A stretch of 64,000 bases of DNA. Origin: Smallanthus sonchifolius (taxonomy: Eukaryota; Streptophyta; Magnoliopsida; Asterales; Asteraceae). The stretch is from the NCBI GenBank assembly GCA_023525975.1, contig CM042021.1:79615501-79679500 (forward strand), written 5' to 3'. Numbering within the stretch: the stretch's first letter is position 1; every line of letters begins with the position of its first letter. Positions 19,504-31,901 of this stretch are shown here, piece after piece. The translations under genes and the position numbers were made by a program. The notes beneath the pieces are model-generated. The model was not told the DNA's origin and ran no database searches. It saw only the letters and a program-made list of their open reading frames with translations.

Positions 19504-20253
19504 GCAATTGAGTAGTGGAATATCACACAATATGATGTTGTTGCACCACAGATCTGACAAGTCTCAAGATAACCTATGATTTGTGGAATATGGGTATTAA
19601 TGATTTGTACAAAACGAAACAGGGAATCCTAATGCGCAAGGAGGTTGATGCGGTTTTCCTCATTTTAATAAGAAGGTAATTATTTGAGTTTCAAATAATA
19701 GTTATGTAAATCTTGCTAAGTAAAGCGCATTTTAGTTTGTATAAATGGAAGAATAAATAAAGGGTTTTCCTTTGTTTGCGTTCACCTAATTAAATAAATG
19801 GATTAAGAAATAGTTGACTAAATAAATAACTAATAGATAAATAATTATCTTAATTTATTTAGTTTCTTTTTCATGAATTTTCTTAGTGTAAAAATAAAGA
19901 TTTAATTAATTTATGATTAACTCAAAATTAAAGTATAAAATTTATTTAATGGGGATTTTAAATAACTAATTTGTTAAAGAATTTATATAGAAACAAAATT
20001 TTTTCTATATAATACCCATCTTTATTTTCCAAATACCATTTATAAATTGGGGATTTTAAATAACTAATTTGTTAAAGAATTTATTTTAAATAAATTAGGG
20101 TTTATGAAGTTTATATCCTAATAATCCCAAACAAAGTAGTTTCTCTTGAAATTTAACAAATTAACTTAATAAAAACTGATCTGAATATTCAAGGGCTTAT
20201 ATAATATTTTTTATAGAATTAAACTAGTGTAGAAAAATGATTTTAAAAAGGTT

Positions 20254-20325
20254 GGGGCTTGCCCGGGTCGAACACGGGTCTGCCCGACGATAGGTGAAGG
20301 CATAAACCACTGCGCCAGGGGCTAG
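20254..20325 (-). other. tRNA-like segment A in E1 LTR 1
   Basis: The minus strand shows TGGCGCAGTGG (Pol III A-box like) and, about 35 bases later, CCCGTGTTCGACCCGGG (T-arm/B-box like; the copies in LTR 2 and 3 have the perfect CCCGG/CCGGG stem around GTTCGAC). The acceptor arms do not pair, so it is not an intact tRNA gene but a tRNA-derived or tRNA-mimicking stretch. Confidence 0.5.
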
Positions 20326-20405
20326 TCCTTGAAATAAAAGGTTTCGAATTTACTATTATCACGTAATTTCAAGGGGTCTGGATTTGATACTGTCATTAAG
20401 CAAAA

Positions 20406-20492
20406 AGGGGCAGGATGAGTGGGTTTAGAACCCGCGACCAGACCCGAGAGAGTGGAGAGTGTAAACCGGCTGATCTGGGCATAATGCCTTGG
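20406..20492 (-). other. tRNA-like segment B in E1 LTR 1
   Basis: The minus strand has GATCAGCCGGTT (A-box like) and then CGCGGGTTCTAAACCCAC (B-box/T-arm like, GGGTT/AACCC). It lies about 80 bp from segment A and in the same direction. Acceptor pairing is not evident. Confidence 0.4.
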
Positions 20493-21564
20493 TAAAGGGA
20501 TGGTTATTTTGAATTTTAAACAAGAAGGCCCCATGAATCTATCTTCCCAAATCGTCCCAACCCCAAACCCTAATCATCAAACCATCTGAATTGCCCTCCA
20601 ATAATCATCAAACGATGGGGCTTTTAATTACTAGATTATCATAAGAGGAAAACGATTAAAATTACCTGAAATTGGACTTGGATTCGTCGGGAGAAGAGGG
20701 GTACGAACCCTTTTTGCTGTCGCGACCGAGAGGGAAGCAGGGACTGAAATCGATTGCTGTTTTGGGTCTCTGAATGATCGCGAATGATTAAAGGGAATGC
20801 TAGGAGAGTGATGATGTCTCGTAACCGTCGTAAGGAAAATAATTTGTGGAATTTAAATCCGATTTCGGGGTTTCAACACCCAAAACCGAAAACTTCATTA
20901 ATGAATTTTTAAACCCTTGATTAAGATCGAATTGAATCGTCATACGCATTTATAATTGATCGAGTAACACCTCTCCTGATTAATCAAACGTTAAGGCCCT
21001 CAAATTCGTGGATATGGAATTTGGTTTTGGTTGGTTTGACTTTATAAGTCAAAATTGGGAAGAACTAGATAAATGGGTTCAAAATATAATAATTGGGGTT
21101 TACTCCTTTAATTGATTTCGACCTTCTTAAATTATTTATAAAAATAATTTTTATAAGATTTACAAGAAAAATTTAACACTGTACGATTTATTAAATACAT
21201 TTATAAAGAAAAATTTTGTTTAATTCTTTTATAAACTTATAATTTGTATACATGGTTCATCTATATATTTATAATTAAATTGATAAATATATATTTGCAA
21301 AGGACGTAAATATATCAATAATTTTATAAAATTTTATTTTTGATTTAATTTTTATAATAAAGTATATATATAAATATAAATGTATGTGTTATATATATTA
21401 TGGGGTTGTATATTTGAACTTTGAACTAATACGCGTTTTAAAACAATATGAAATAAACGAAGTTAATATGCCATTCAGAAATGAGTAAGCTCGGGATATA
21501 AATGAAGTATCATTATTGTTTAAATTTTTAATACAATGACATTATAAAAATCACGGATGTTACA

Positions 21565-21599
21565 GTCTCCCCATGTTAAGGGAATTTCGTCCCGAAATT
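21565..21599 (-). promoter_or_regulatory. E1 polypurine tract and adjacent stem-loop (copy 1)
   Basis: On the minus strand CTTAACATGGGGAGAC abuts the 3' LTR. Upstream is AATTTCG/CGAAATT with a three-base loop (21583-21599), nearly the same as in E6 (49908-49926). Confidence 0.8.
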
Positions 21600-23842
21600 T
21601 AAGTAATGGTGGCTGCAAAAGTCAAGAAGGAGGAGGGAGTTTTGGGTTCTCAGGTAGCTTTGAGTGTTGGATTCTGGGGTGTGTAACCGCTGACATGGCT
21701 TAGGACTTATACTTTGAATATAAAGAGGGATAATAAATTTTGTTTTGAATTGAAGATTATCGAATAATAATTTGAATTCTAAATGTGAAACGTATTACTT
21801 GGAATGAATTTGATGGCATTTTGACATTTAGAGTTTGTGTAAAATATAGTCTAATATGCTCAAAATTGTTAGTGGGTAAAAGATTTCATAAACATTGGTC
21901 TGGGTCAAAACTTCACATGACACGAAAAACGCTACTCATGATAATATGATAGGACACTTATATATAGGAAGTACCATCGGCGTATCCACCATGACCTTGT
22001 CATATCACATCAGTTTCGTTGTTACATATCATGATAAGTTTTAGGTCACAACACACTACAAAATTTCACTACAGTTTCCATGCACTGATTTTTATAATTC
22101 CGTGTGCACCCGTAATTATTCAAATCATCGTATGGTCCGTATAGATCGTTTCGTTGTGCGCGGGTAAGGGGGCACAATTTCACTATTATCACGTCTATTG
22201 TTTACACATAAAAGTCGCTAACAAGTAACTATGTCCCTAATCAAGTCAGTTGGCAACTAAAAGTAGTAAAGTAGTATAGCTTAAAGTTTCTTAGTTTGCT
22301 CGTGTTTGAACAAGAATACGTCAAACCCCGAGTCGTTTCAATGCATTATGGTCTTCAACTTTGGTGTACAAAGGGCATGACCATGTCTTGTGTATAATGA
22401 AATTAATCCATTGCAATACTTGTAAGCAAATTTTGTTTCGATTATATAGTAAGCACACAATTCTCATGTATGATCTAGTGTCACGTAGTTCGTAATCAAA
22501 TAAGTCTCATATATATAGAGTAAACAATTTAGCGTCTTGTATTTTGTAATCGATAAACTATAACGTGTAATGTAAACAACATAGTATTATGTGTATCGAA
22601 TGAAATGGATCTCATGTATAGTGTTAGCAACGTAGCATCATGTATCTTGTATAGTGTACACCGTTTAGTATAAAGTACTTTGTAATCAAATGAGTTTCAT
22701 GTACAGTGTGGTCAATCTAGAATTATGTATCAATGAATCAATTCTTATGTATCACGTATATTGCAAACAATCTAAGTTTCGTGTATCATGTGCTCAATCC
22801 AATAGCATATGTATTGCAAATAAACATGTTTCGTGCATTACGTGATCAATCGAGCAAATTGTAATTTGTAGGCAAACTAGTTTCATGTATTATGCAATTT
22901 GTGTAGCATTGGGTATATTGAGGTTCTTTGAGTTTCATGTATCATGTGGTTGCGTTGGATATATTGTAAACGTGTATACGTGAGTATTGAACTTCGCGTG
23001 CGATGTGTACTAACGGGTTTTGCATGTGATCGAGTGCTGCGGACAAACGTGTTGTTTGACGTTCTTGGATCATGTGGTAGTTAGGTTCAAGTCCTCAAAT
23101 CTCATTGATGTTGGTGGGAAAGGTTAACGTTTACGCGGTATGGATCGTCTCTTGAACCGTCAAGTGAAAGGTAGCGAGGAGGTTTTGGAAATGTTCGGGA
23201 ATTTGTGTTTACAATTACGGGTCTTTGTTTGAATATAGAAAGTGGGAAATTGTTCTTGGTTGTAGATATATAAAGTAATGAAATCATTGAATCGCATATT
23301 TTTAAATGAATATGCAATTTTATGAGAAACAAAATTTTTAATTTAAAATTTCAACTATTGGTTAAATAAGTAGTAGCATATTAATTTAGCCAAAGTTTAG
23401 AAATATTTACTTTAATAAGAAAATCATAAGTATTTATTAGTTTTAAAAAATATTTTTTATAATTGGTTGTATTAACTTTTCTTACCAGGTGAAAAAGTTT
23501 TTATGAAAAAATTATGTTTTTGATATTATCTGAAAATTTGATAAACATTTTGTTTAAACAAGATAACGAGGTTTTGTTTAAATCACAAAATAGGATGATT
23601 TATTTAATGAAAGAGATTGTTGGTAATGTACTAAACCATGTTGAATGAAAGAAGTGATATTTGGGAAATTTTGATGGGAATATAACAGGTGTAATTTACG
23701 CCCCATGGGTCAAATCAATGAACGATAACTGTAGAGTTGAAATATATGGAATTGATTAAATGCTGAAATGTTAAACATTATTCAAAACATAGGGAAATGG
23801 TTCTCAAATTGAAAATTTAAAGGAAATCAGTAGAAGCTTCTT
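21600..23842 (-). other. E1 non-coding internal region (copy 1)
   Basis: 2.2 kb without a recognisable gene. About 22440-22985 is made of degenerate units around GTATCATGT/TTTCATGTAT with AT-rich spacers, an old minisatellite-like repeat. A 76-codon frame at 23102-23332 is kept in both copies but shows no protein features. Confidence 0.6.
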
Positions 23843-24439
23843 CTAACGTCTCTGGTAGCTTTCCACTAGGAAGAAGATAATCGCCAAGATGAGCACCGCT
23901 ATGGTCACTCGAGTAGTAGATCTGGCTTCAGCCCTGGCGGTCTCCGTGCGATGCTCTTGAACTTCCTTTTCGAGTATGGAGATTAACTCCTTTTGGTATC
24001 CTAATTGGTTTGCTAGGCTATCAATTCTTTGTCTTTGCAAGTCGTGTATTACTCCCTGCTCTATCCTTTGCCTCTCGAATTCTGAATTTCTTACATATTG
24101 AGGGAAGTCATTGGTTGGAATTCCCATAACACTAGTGGGTGCCATGGTATGCCTTACCCAAGGGTTAGGAAGGTACGGGTCGGGCATTAGGTATGGGTCT
24201 TTTAGTGGGGGTGGTAATTGATTGTGGAGGGGAGGTGTATGATACGGGTTTACGGGTACGGGTGATCTAGGTGTTTGAAGTCTCGGGTCGGTGTTCCTAA
24301 TCCAGTCCGCCCTTACATCAAACCTTGGCCTAGCAGCTGGGGTTGTTGGTGCCCAATACACGGGTGTCTCAGTGTCTTCTTCCCAATCAGATTCTGATCC
24401 AGGACGGTAAACCGGGGAGGGAGGAGGGTAGGAGTCCAT
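23843..24439 (-). CDS. E1 accessory protein with C-terminal membrane anchor (copy 1)
   Basis: 198 codons from an ATG about 900 bp after the primer site, in the place where E6 has its pre-gag ORF. Residues 1-110 are Pro/Tyr/Arg-rich and look disordered (MDSYPPPSPVYRPG). Residues about 120-172 look like a coiled coil (ERQRIEQGVIHDLQRQR, LISILEKEVQEH). Residues 177-192 are hydrophobic (VTIAVLILAIIFFLV) and only six residues follow, a tail-anchor layout. It is the only clear ORF in an otherwise non-coding element and stays open in both copies. I do not recognise a named family; a membrane-targeting or adaptor role is inference. Confidence 0.75.
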   Translation of the reverse strand: MDSYPPPSPVYRPGSESDWEEDTETPVYWAPTTPAARPRFDVRADWIRNTDPRLQTPRSPVPVNPYHTPPLHNQLPPPLKDPYLMPDPYLPNPWVRHTMAPTSVMGIPTNDFPQYVRNSEFERQRIEQGVIHDLQRQRIDSLANQLGYQKELISILEKEVQEHRTETARAEARSTTRVTIAVLILAIIFFLVESYQRR

Positions 24440-25343
24440 GTCTAGCAGAAAAACAATGAAAAAGTTTTAAGTAATAATGAAATATGAAGTGTCAAATATA
24501 GAAGTTCTTATGGGTTTTAGAGTTTGACTAGTCATAACGCCGAACCTTCACGATAGTATTTTAGAAATACACTTGACCTATAAGTAATGTATCCCTAAGG
24601 AGAATTCCAAGGAAAGAGGGGTGAGTCACTAAGACACACTTAAGTACCCTATCTTTCCTTAACCAGAATTCCTCATGGGCTTACACACTCTTCCAGCCAT
24701 CATGTATTAATAACACTATTGTTGGGCTCATGGTTATGATGGGAATTGTTGTGGACTGGGCTTTGAGGCCCAAGGTAAGGTTTATGTATTTCAGCGGGCT
24801 TCTTCTTCTTGCGGAATAGATAGGCTTCTTAGTTTATTATTGGTGGGCATTAGGCCCAATAGTTTAAGTCCTTGCTCAAAAAGGGTGATGGTATCATGTA
24901 TGTGAGTCTAATGGTGTATGAATAATTTGGTGTGTATGAGTGTGTGTTGGTCTTAGGGTAGTACTTTAAATAAATCTAATAGGTAGAAATAAATAGTAGA
25001 AAAGTTGTCAGGTAATGTGTCACATCGACTATTGAGTGTTGTATCATTGGATGTAATTATATAGTATAACATGTAAAAATATTTGCATAGAAAGTAATCA
25101 TATAGCATGTAGGTAGTAATGAGTGTAATTATGTATGGTGTAATGTAGTAATTACTTATGTCAAGTAGTGTGACACATAAGTCATCATGTATGGTGTCAT
25201 GTAGTGTAATTACTTATGATATCATATAAAAATACTTGCACAAGAATTTCTAATGTAACATGTAGTAGCATGGCATTGTATGGGTGTCCTAAAGTTATAG
25301 TCTAGGTCAAGAGTGTCTAATAACCTAGTTCCCTATAACCAAG
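24440..25343 (-). other. E1 leader between primer site and accessory ORF (copy 1)
   Basis: 900 bp without an ORF of note; AT-rich with repeated GTGTAATTA and ATGTAGTA phrases around 25060-25220. Confidence 0.6.
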
Positions 25344-25355
25344 GCTCTGATACCA
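25344..25355 (-). other. E1 primer binding site (copy 1)
   Basis: TGGTATCAGAGC on the minus strand, three bases from LTR 2, matching initiator-Met tRNA. Confidence 0.95.
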
Positions 25356-25358
25356 ATC

Positions 25359-28107
25359 TGTCACACCCAAACCGACGGCGGAATCATCGGGGCGGGACAT
25401 GTAGACTGTTCATGAGCTCAAGGTTGACTAAATTATAATATGTTAAATCCATTTCCATTCAAAACAAACATGAATCAAGTTCCAAGTACATAACGAAATA
25501 CAATTTGTTTTTGAATTAAGATTAACTAGGTCCAAAGCCTATGTGTAGCATGTCTTGATCAAACTCATATGAACGCACCTGAAACATGAATAAAATAAGG
25601 TCAACTAAAAAGTTGGTGAGTATAACACAAGTTTGTATATAGATAGCATATAGTTTGTAAACCAAATCCTTTACATAACATGATAAATAAGGCATTTATG
25701 GGGAGCCGCTATTGTGTAACTAAGTACAATCAAACCTTTGTAACTAGTATGCAAATTGTGTTGTCGGTATCAATCACCTCCACTTGGTTGGGTTTGTCAG
25801 ACTCAATAGATCTATCATTGAAAACCGTCGGCTTGAATAGTTAATGATTGCACATAAATCGCACACAAAAGTTAGGACAAATAGTACTCGGGCATAAAGC
25901 TCAAGTTGCACACATGAATGTAAATAGGATTTGTAATTGTGTTGTTTGTGTAAATGTAAACATGTAATTTGTATATAGTTCATGTTTCACCCCAAAAGTG
26001 AAAAAGAGTAAAAGGGGTTGTGAAATACTCACCTTGCAATTGAGTAGTGGAATATCACACAATATGATGTTGTTGCACCACAGATCTGACAAGTATCAAG
26101 ATAACCTATGATTTGTGGAATATGGGTATTAATGATTTGTACAAAACGAAACAGGGAATCCTAATGCGCAAGGAGGTTGATGCGGTTTTCCTCATTTTAA
26201 TAAGAAGGTAATTATTTGAGTTTCAAATAATAGTTATGTAAATCTTGCTAAGTAAAGCGCATTTTAGTTTGTATAAATGGAAGAATAAATAAAGGGTTTT
26301 CCTTTGTTTGCGTTCACCTAATTAAATAAATGGATTAAGAAATAGTTGACTAAATAAATAACTAATAGATAAATAATTATCTTAATTTATTTAGTTTCTT
26401 TTCCATGAATTTTCTTAGTGTAAAAATAAAGATCTAATTAATTTATGATTAACTCAAAATTAAAGTATAAAATTTATTTAATGGTTTTATCTAATATAAT
26501 TACATTATGCGAGGATGTATAATTCTTCCCAAGAAACAAAATTTTTTCTATAGAATACCCATCTTTATTTTCCAAATACCATTTATAAATTGGGGATTTT
26601 AAATAACTAATTTGTTAAAGAATTTGTTTTAAATAAATTAGGGTTTATAAAGTTTATATCTTAATAATCCCAAACAAAATAGTTTCTCTTGAAATTTAAC
26701 AAATTAACTTAATAAAAACTGATCTGAATATTCAAGGGCTTATATAATAATTTTTATAGAATTAAACTAGTGTAGAAAAATGATTTTAAAAAGGTTGGGG
26801 CTTGCCCGGGTCGAACCCGGGTCTGCCCGACGATAGGTGAAGGCATAAACCACTGCGCCAGGGGCTAGTCCTTGAAATAAAAGGTTTCGAATTTACTATT
26901 ATCACGTAATTTCAAGGGGTCTGGATTTGATACTGTCATTAAGCAAAAAGGGGTAGGATGAGTGGGTTTAGAACCCGCGACCTGACCCGAGAGAGTGGAG
27001 AGTGTAAACCGGTTGATCTGGGCATAATGCCTTGGTAAAGGGATGGTTATTTTGATTTTTAAACAAGAAGTCCCCCTGAATCTATCTTCCCAAATCTTCC
27101 CAACCCCAAACCCTAATCATCAAACCATCTGAATTGCCCTCCAATAATCATCAAACGATGGGGCTTTTAATTACTAGATTATCATCTGAGGAAAACGATT
27201 AAAATTACCTGAAATTGGACTTGGATTCGTCGGGAGAAGAGGGGTACGAACCCTTTTTGCTGTCGCGACCGAGAGGGAAGCAGGGACTGAAATCGATTGC
27301 TGTTTTGGGTCTCTGAATGATCGCGAATGATTAAAGGGAATGCTAGGAGAGTGATGATGTCTCGTAACCGTCGTAAGGAAAATAATTTGTGGAATTTAAA
27401 TCCGATTTCGGGGTTTCAACACCCAAAACCGAAAACATCATTAATGAATTTTTAAACCCTTGATTAAGATCGAATTGAATCGTCATACGCATTTATAATT
27501 GATCGAGTAACACCCCTCCTGATTAATCAAACGTTAAGGCCCTAAAATTCGTGGATATGGAATTTGGTTTTGGTTGGTTTGACTTTAGAAGTCAAAATTG
27601 GGAAGAACTAGATAAATGGGTTCAAAATATAATAATTGGGGTTTACTCCTTTAATTGATTTCGACCTTCTTAAATTATTTATAAAAATAATTTTTATAAG
27701 ATTTACAAGAAAAATTTAACACTGTACGATTTATTAAATAAATTTATAAAGAAAAATTTTGTTTAATTCTTTTATAAACTTATAATTTGTATACATGGTT
27801 CATCTATATATTTATAATTAAATTGATAAATATATATTTGCAAAGGACGTAAATATATCAATAATTTTATAAAATTTTATTTTTGATTTAATTTTTATAA
27901 TAAAGTATATATATAAATATAAATGTATGTGTTATATATACTATGGGGTTGTATATTTGAACTTTGAACTAATACGCGTTTTAAAACAAAATGAAATAAA
28001 CAAAGTTAATATGCCATTCAGAAATGAGTAAGCTCGGGATATAAATGAAGTATCATTATTGTTTAAATTTTTAATACAATGACATTATAAAAATCACGGA
28101 TGTTACA
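25359..28107 (-). repeat. E1 LTR 2, shared central LTR (2749 bp)
   Basis: It serves as 5' LTR of copy 1 and 3' LTR of copy 2. It starts TGTCACACCCAAACC and is closer to LTR 3 than to LTR 1. Splice-donor-like block at 26010-26035. Confidence 0.92.
26796..27035 (-). other. tRNA-like segments A and B in E1 LTR 2
   Basis: Segment A (26796-26867) here has a perfect T-arm-like CCCGGGTTCGACCCGGG on the minus strand, plus TGGCGCAGTGG. Segment B (26948-27035) reads as in LTR 1. Confidence 0.5.
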
Positions 28108-30385
28108 GTCTTCCCATGTTAAGGGAATTTCGTCCCGAATTTTAAGTAATGGTGGCTGCAAAAGTCAAGAAGGAGGAGGGAGTTTTGGGTTCTCAGGTAG
28201 CTTTGAGTGTTGGATTCTGGGGTGTGTAACCGCTGACATGGCTTAGGACTTATACTTTGAATATGAAGAGGGATAATAAATTTTGTTTTGAATTGAAGAT
28301 TATCGAATAATAATTTGAATTCTAAATGTGAAACGTATTACTTGGAATGAATTTGATGGGATTTTGACATTTAGAGTTTGTGTAAAATATAGTCTAATAT
28401 GCTCAAAATTGTTAGTGGGTAAAAGATTTCATAAACATTGGTCTGGGTCAAAACTTCACATGACACGAAAAACGCTACTCATGATAATATGATATGACAC
28501 TTATATATAGGAAGTACCATCGGCGTATCCACCATGACCTTGTCATATCACATCAGTTTCGTTGTTACATATCATGATAAGTTTTAGGTCACAACACACT
28601 ACAAAATTTCACTACAGTTTCCATGCGCTGATTTTTATAATTCCGTGTGCACCCGTAATTATTCAAATCATCGTATGGTCCGTATAGATCGTTTCGTTGT
28701 GCGCGGGTAAGGGGGCACAATTTCACTATTATCACGTCTATTGTTTACACATAAAAGTCGCTAACAAGTAAATATGTCCCTAATCAAGTCAGTTCGCAAC
28801 TAAAAGTAGTAAAGTAGTATAGCTTAAAGTTTCTTAGTTTGCTCGTGTTTGAACAAGAATACGTCAAACCCCGAGTCGTTTCAATGCATTATGGTCTTCA
28901 ACTTTGGTGTACAAAGGGCATGACCATCTCTTGTGTATAATGAAATTAATCCATTGCAATACTTGTAAGCAAATTTTGTTTCGATTATATAGTAAGCACA
29001 CAATTCTCATGTATGATCTAGTGTCACGTAGTTCGTAATCAAATAAGTCTCATATATATAGAGTAAACAATTTAGCGTCTTGTATTTTGTAATCGATAAA
29101 CTATAACGTGTAATGTAAACAACATAGTATTATGTGTATCGAATGAAATGGATCTCATGTATAGTGTTAGCAACGTAGCATCATGTATCTTGTATAGTGT
29201 ACACCGTTTAGTATAAAGTACTTTGTAATCAAATGAGTTTCATGTACAGTGTGGTCAATCTAGAATTATGTATCAATGAATCAATTCTTATGTATCACGT
29301 ATATTGCAAACAATCTAAGTTTCGTGTATCATGTGCTCAATCCAATAGCATATGTATTGCAAATAAACATGTTTCGTGCATTACGTGATCAATCGAGCAA
29401 ATTGTAATTTGTAGGCAAACTAGTTTCATGTATTATGCAATTTGTGTAGCATTGGGTATATTGAGGTTCTTTGAGTTTCATGTATCATGTGGTTGCGTTG
29501 GATATATTGTAAACGTGTATACGTGAGTATTGAACTTCGCGTGCGATGTGTACTAACGGGTTTTGCATGTGATCGAGTGCTGCGGACAAACGTGTTGTTT
29601 GACGTTCTTGGATCATGTGGTAGTTAGGTTCAAGTCCTCAAATCTCATTGATGTTGGTGGGAAAGGTTAACGTTTACGCGGTATGGATCGTCTCTTGAAC
29701 CGTCAAGTGAAAGGTAGCGAGGAGGTTTTGGAAATGTTCGGGAATTTGTGTTTACAATTACGGGTCTTTGTTTGAATATAGAAAGTGGGAAATTGTTCTT
29801 GGTTGTAGATATATAAAGTAATGAAATCATTGAATCGCATATTTTTAAATGAATATGCAATTTTATGAGAAACAAAATTTTTAATTTAAAATTTCAACTA
29901 TTGGTTAAATAAGTAGTAGCATATTAATTTAGCCAAAGTTTAGAAATATTTACTTTAATAAGAAAATCATAAGTATTTATTAGTTTTAAAAAATATTTTT
30001 TATAATTGGTTGTATTAACTTTTCTTACCAGGTGAAAAAGTTTTTATGAAAAATTTATGTTTTTGATATTATCTGAAAATTTGATAAAAATTTTGTTTAA
30101 ACAAGATAACGAGGTTTTGTTTAAATCACAAAATAGGATGATTTATTTAATGAAAGAGATTGTTGGTAATGTACTAAACCATGTTGAATGAAAGAAGTGA
30201 TATTTGGGAAATTTTGATGGGAATATAACAGGTGTAATTTACGCCCCACGGGTCAAATAAATGAACGATAACTGTAGAGTTGAAATATATGGAATTGATT
30301 AAATGCTGAAATGTTAAACATTATTCAAAACATAGGGAAATGGTTCTCAAATTGAAAATTTAAAGGAAATCAGTAGAAGCTTCTT
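28108..30385 (-). other. E1 non-coding internal region (copy 2) with polypurine tract
   Basis: Near-identical to 21565-23842. The PPT-side hairpin is damaged here (CGAATTTT instead of CGAAATTT at 28136-28143). The GTATCATGT repeat field is at about 28983-29530. No gene is recognised. Confidence 0.6.
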
Positions 30386-30982
30386 CTAACGTCTCTGGTA
30401 GCTTTCCACTAGGAAGAAGATAATCGCCAAGATGAGCACCGCTATGGTCACTCGAGTAGTAGATCTGGCTTCAGCCCTGGCGGTCTCCGTGCGATGCTCT
30501 TGAACTTCCTTTTCGAGTATGGAGATTAACTCCTTTTGGTATCCTAATTGGTTTGCTAGGCTATCCATTCTTTGTCTTTGCAAGTCGTGTATTACTCCCT
30601 GCTCTATCCTTTGCCTCTCGAATTCTGAATTTCTTACATATTGAGGGAAGCCATTGGTTGGAATTCCCATAACACTAGTGGGTGCCATGGTATGCCTTAC
30701 CCAAGGGTTAGGAAGGTACGGGTCGGGCATTAGGTATGGGTCTCTTAGTGGGGGTGGTAATTGATTGTGGAGGGGAGGTGTATGATACGGGTTTACGGGT
30801 ACGGGTGATCCAGGTGTTTGAAGTCTCGGGTCGGTGTTCCTAATCCAGTCCGCCCTTACATCAAACCTTGGCCTAGCAGCTGGGGTTGTTGGTGCCCAAT
30901 ACACGGGTGTCTCAGTGTCTTCTTCCCAATCAGATTCTGATCCAGGACGGTAAACCGGGGAGGGAGGAGGGTAGGAGTCCAT
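30386..30982 (-). CDS. E1 accessory protein with C-terminal membrane anchor (copy 2)
   Basis: 198 codons, same length and frame as the copy at 23843-24439, with only about five amino-acid differences visible (R/G near residue 58, K/R near 78, D/G near 110, I/M near 139). The Pro-rich N-terminus, coiled coil and terminal hydrophobic anchor are unchanged. That the ORF is open in both copies while the rest is non-coding hints at function, but the copies are too young for this to be strong evidence. Confidence 0.75.
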   Translation of the reverse strand: MDSYPPPSPVYRPGSESDWEEDTETPVYWAPTTPAARPRFDVRADWIRNTDPRLQTPGSPVPVNPYHTPPLHNQLPPPLRDPYLMPDPYLPNPWVRHTMAPTSVMGIPTNGFPQYVRNSEFERQRIEQGVIHDLQRQRMDSLANQLGYQKELISILEKEVQEHRTETARAEARSTTRVTIAVLILAIIFFLVESYQRR

Positions 30983-31886
30983 GTCTAGCAGAAAAACAAT
31001 GAAAAAGTTTTAAGTAATAATGAAATATGAAGTGTCAAATATAGAAGTTCTTATGGGTTTTAGAGTTTGACTAGTCATAACGCCGAACCTTCACGATAGT
31101 ATTTTAGAAATACACTTGACCTATAAGTAATGTATCCCTAAGGAGAATTCCAAGGAAAGAGGGGTGAGTCACTAAGACACACTTAAGTACCCTATCTTTC
31201 CTTAACCAGAATTCCTCATGGGCTTACACACTCTTCCAGCCATCATGTATTAATAACACTATTGTTGGGCTCATGGTTATGATGGGAATTGTTGTGGACT
31301 GGGCTTTGAGGCCCAAGGTAAGGTTTATGTATTTCAGCGGGCTTCTTCTTCTTGGGGAATAGATAGGCTTCTTAGTTTATTATTGGTGGGCATTAGGCCC
31401 AATAGTTTAAGTCCTTGCTCAAAAAGGGTGATGGTATCATGTATGTGAGTCTAATGGTGTATGAATAATTTGGTGTGTATGAGTGTGTGTTGGTCTTAGG
31501 GTAGTACTTTAAATAAATCTAATAGGTAGAACTAAATAGTAGAAAAGTTGTCAGGTAATGTGTCACATCGACTATTGAGTGTTGTATCATTGGATGTAAT
31601 TATATAGTATAACATGTAAAAATATTTGCATAGAAAGTAATCATATAGCATGTAGGTAGTAATGAGTGTAATTATGTATGGTGTAATGTAGTAATTACTT
31701 ATGTCAAGTAGTGTGACACATAAGTCATCATGTATGGTGTCATGTAGTGTAATTACTTATGATATCATATAAAAATACTTGCACAAGAATTTCTAATGTA
31801 ACATGTAGTAGCATGGCATTGTATGGGTGTCCTAAAGTTATAGTCTAGGTCAAGAGTGTCTAATAACCTAGTTCCCTATAACCAAG
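30983..31886 (-). other. E1 leader (copy 2)
   Basis: Near-identical to 24440-25343; no ORF of note. Confidence 0.6.
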
Positions 31887-31898
31887 GCTCTGATACCA
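31887..31898 (-). other. E1 primer binding site (copy 2)
   Basis: TGGTATCAGAGC on the minus strand, three bases from LTR 3. Confidence 0.95.
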
Positions 31899-31901
31899 AT
31901 C

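Larger units (their letters stand above)
18827..21564 (-). repeat. E1 LTR 1 (2738 bp)
   Basis: It starts TGTCACACCCCAACC and ends GATGTTACA. It differs from LTR 2 and 3 by a patch near 19951-20085 where the phrase GGGGATTTTAAATAACTAA is present twice, replacing a segment kept in the other two (26483-26530). It contains two tRNA-like segments and a splice-donor-like block (19478-19503). Confidence 0.92.

Noticed and set aside
20254..20492. Intact tRNA genes in the E1 LTR
   Set aside because: Box-like motifs and T-arm are present, but the acceptor and anticodon arms do not fold into a proper cloverleaf by eye; kept only as tRNA-like.
23102..23332. 76-codon minus-strand ORF, also at 29645-29875
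   Set aside because: It is open in both copies only because the copies are nearly identical; AT-rich, no motif, and not positioned like a gene of the element.
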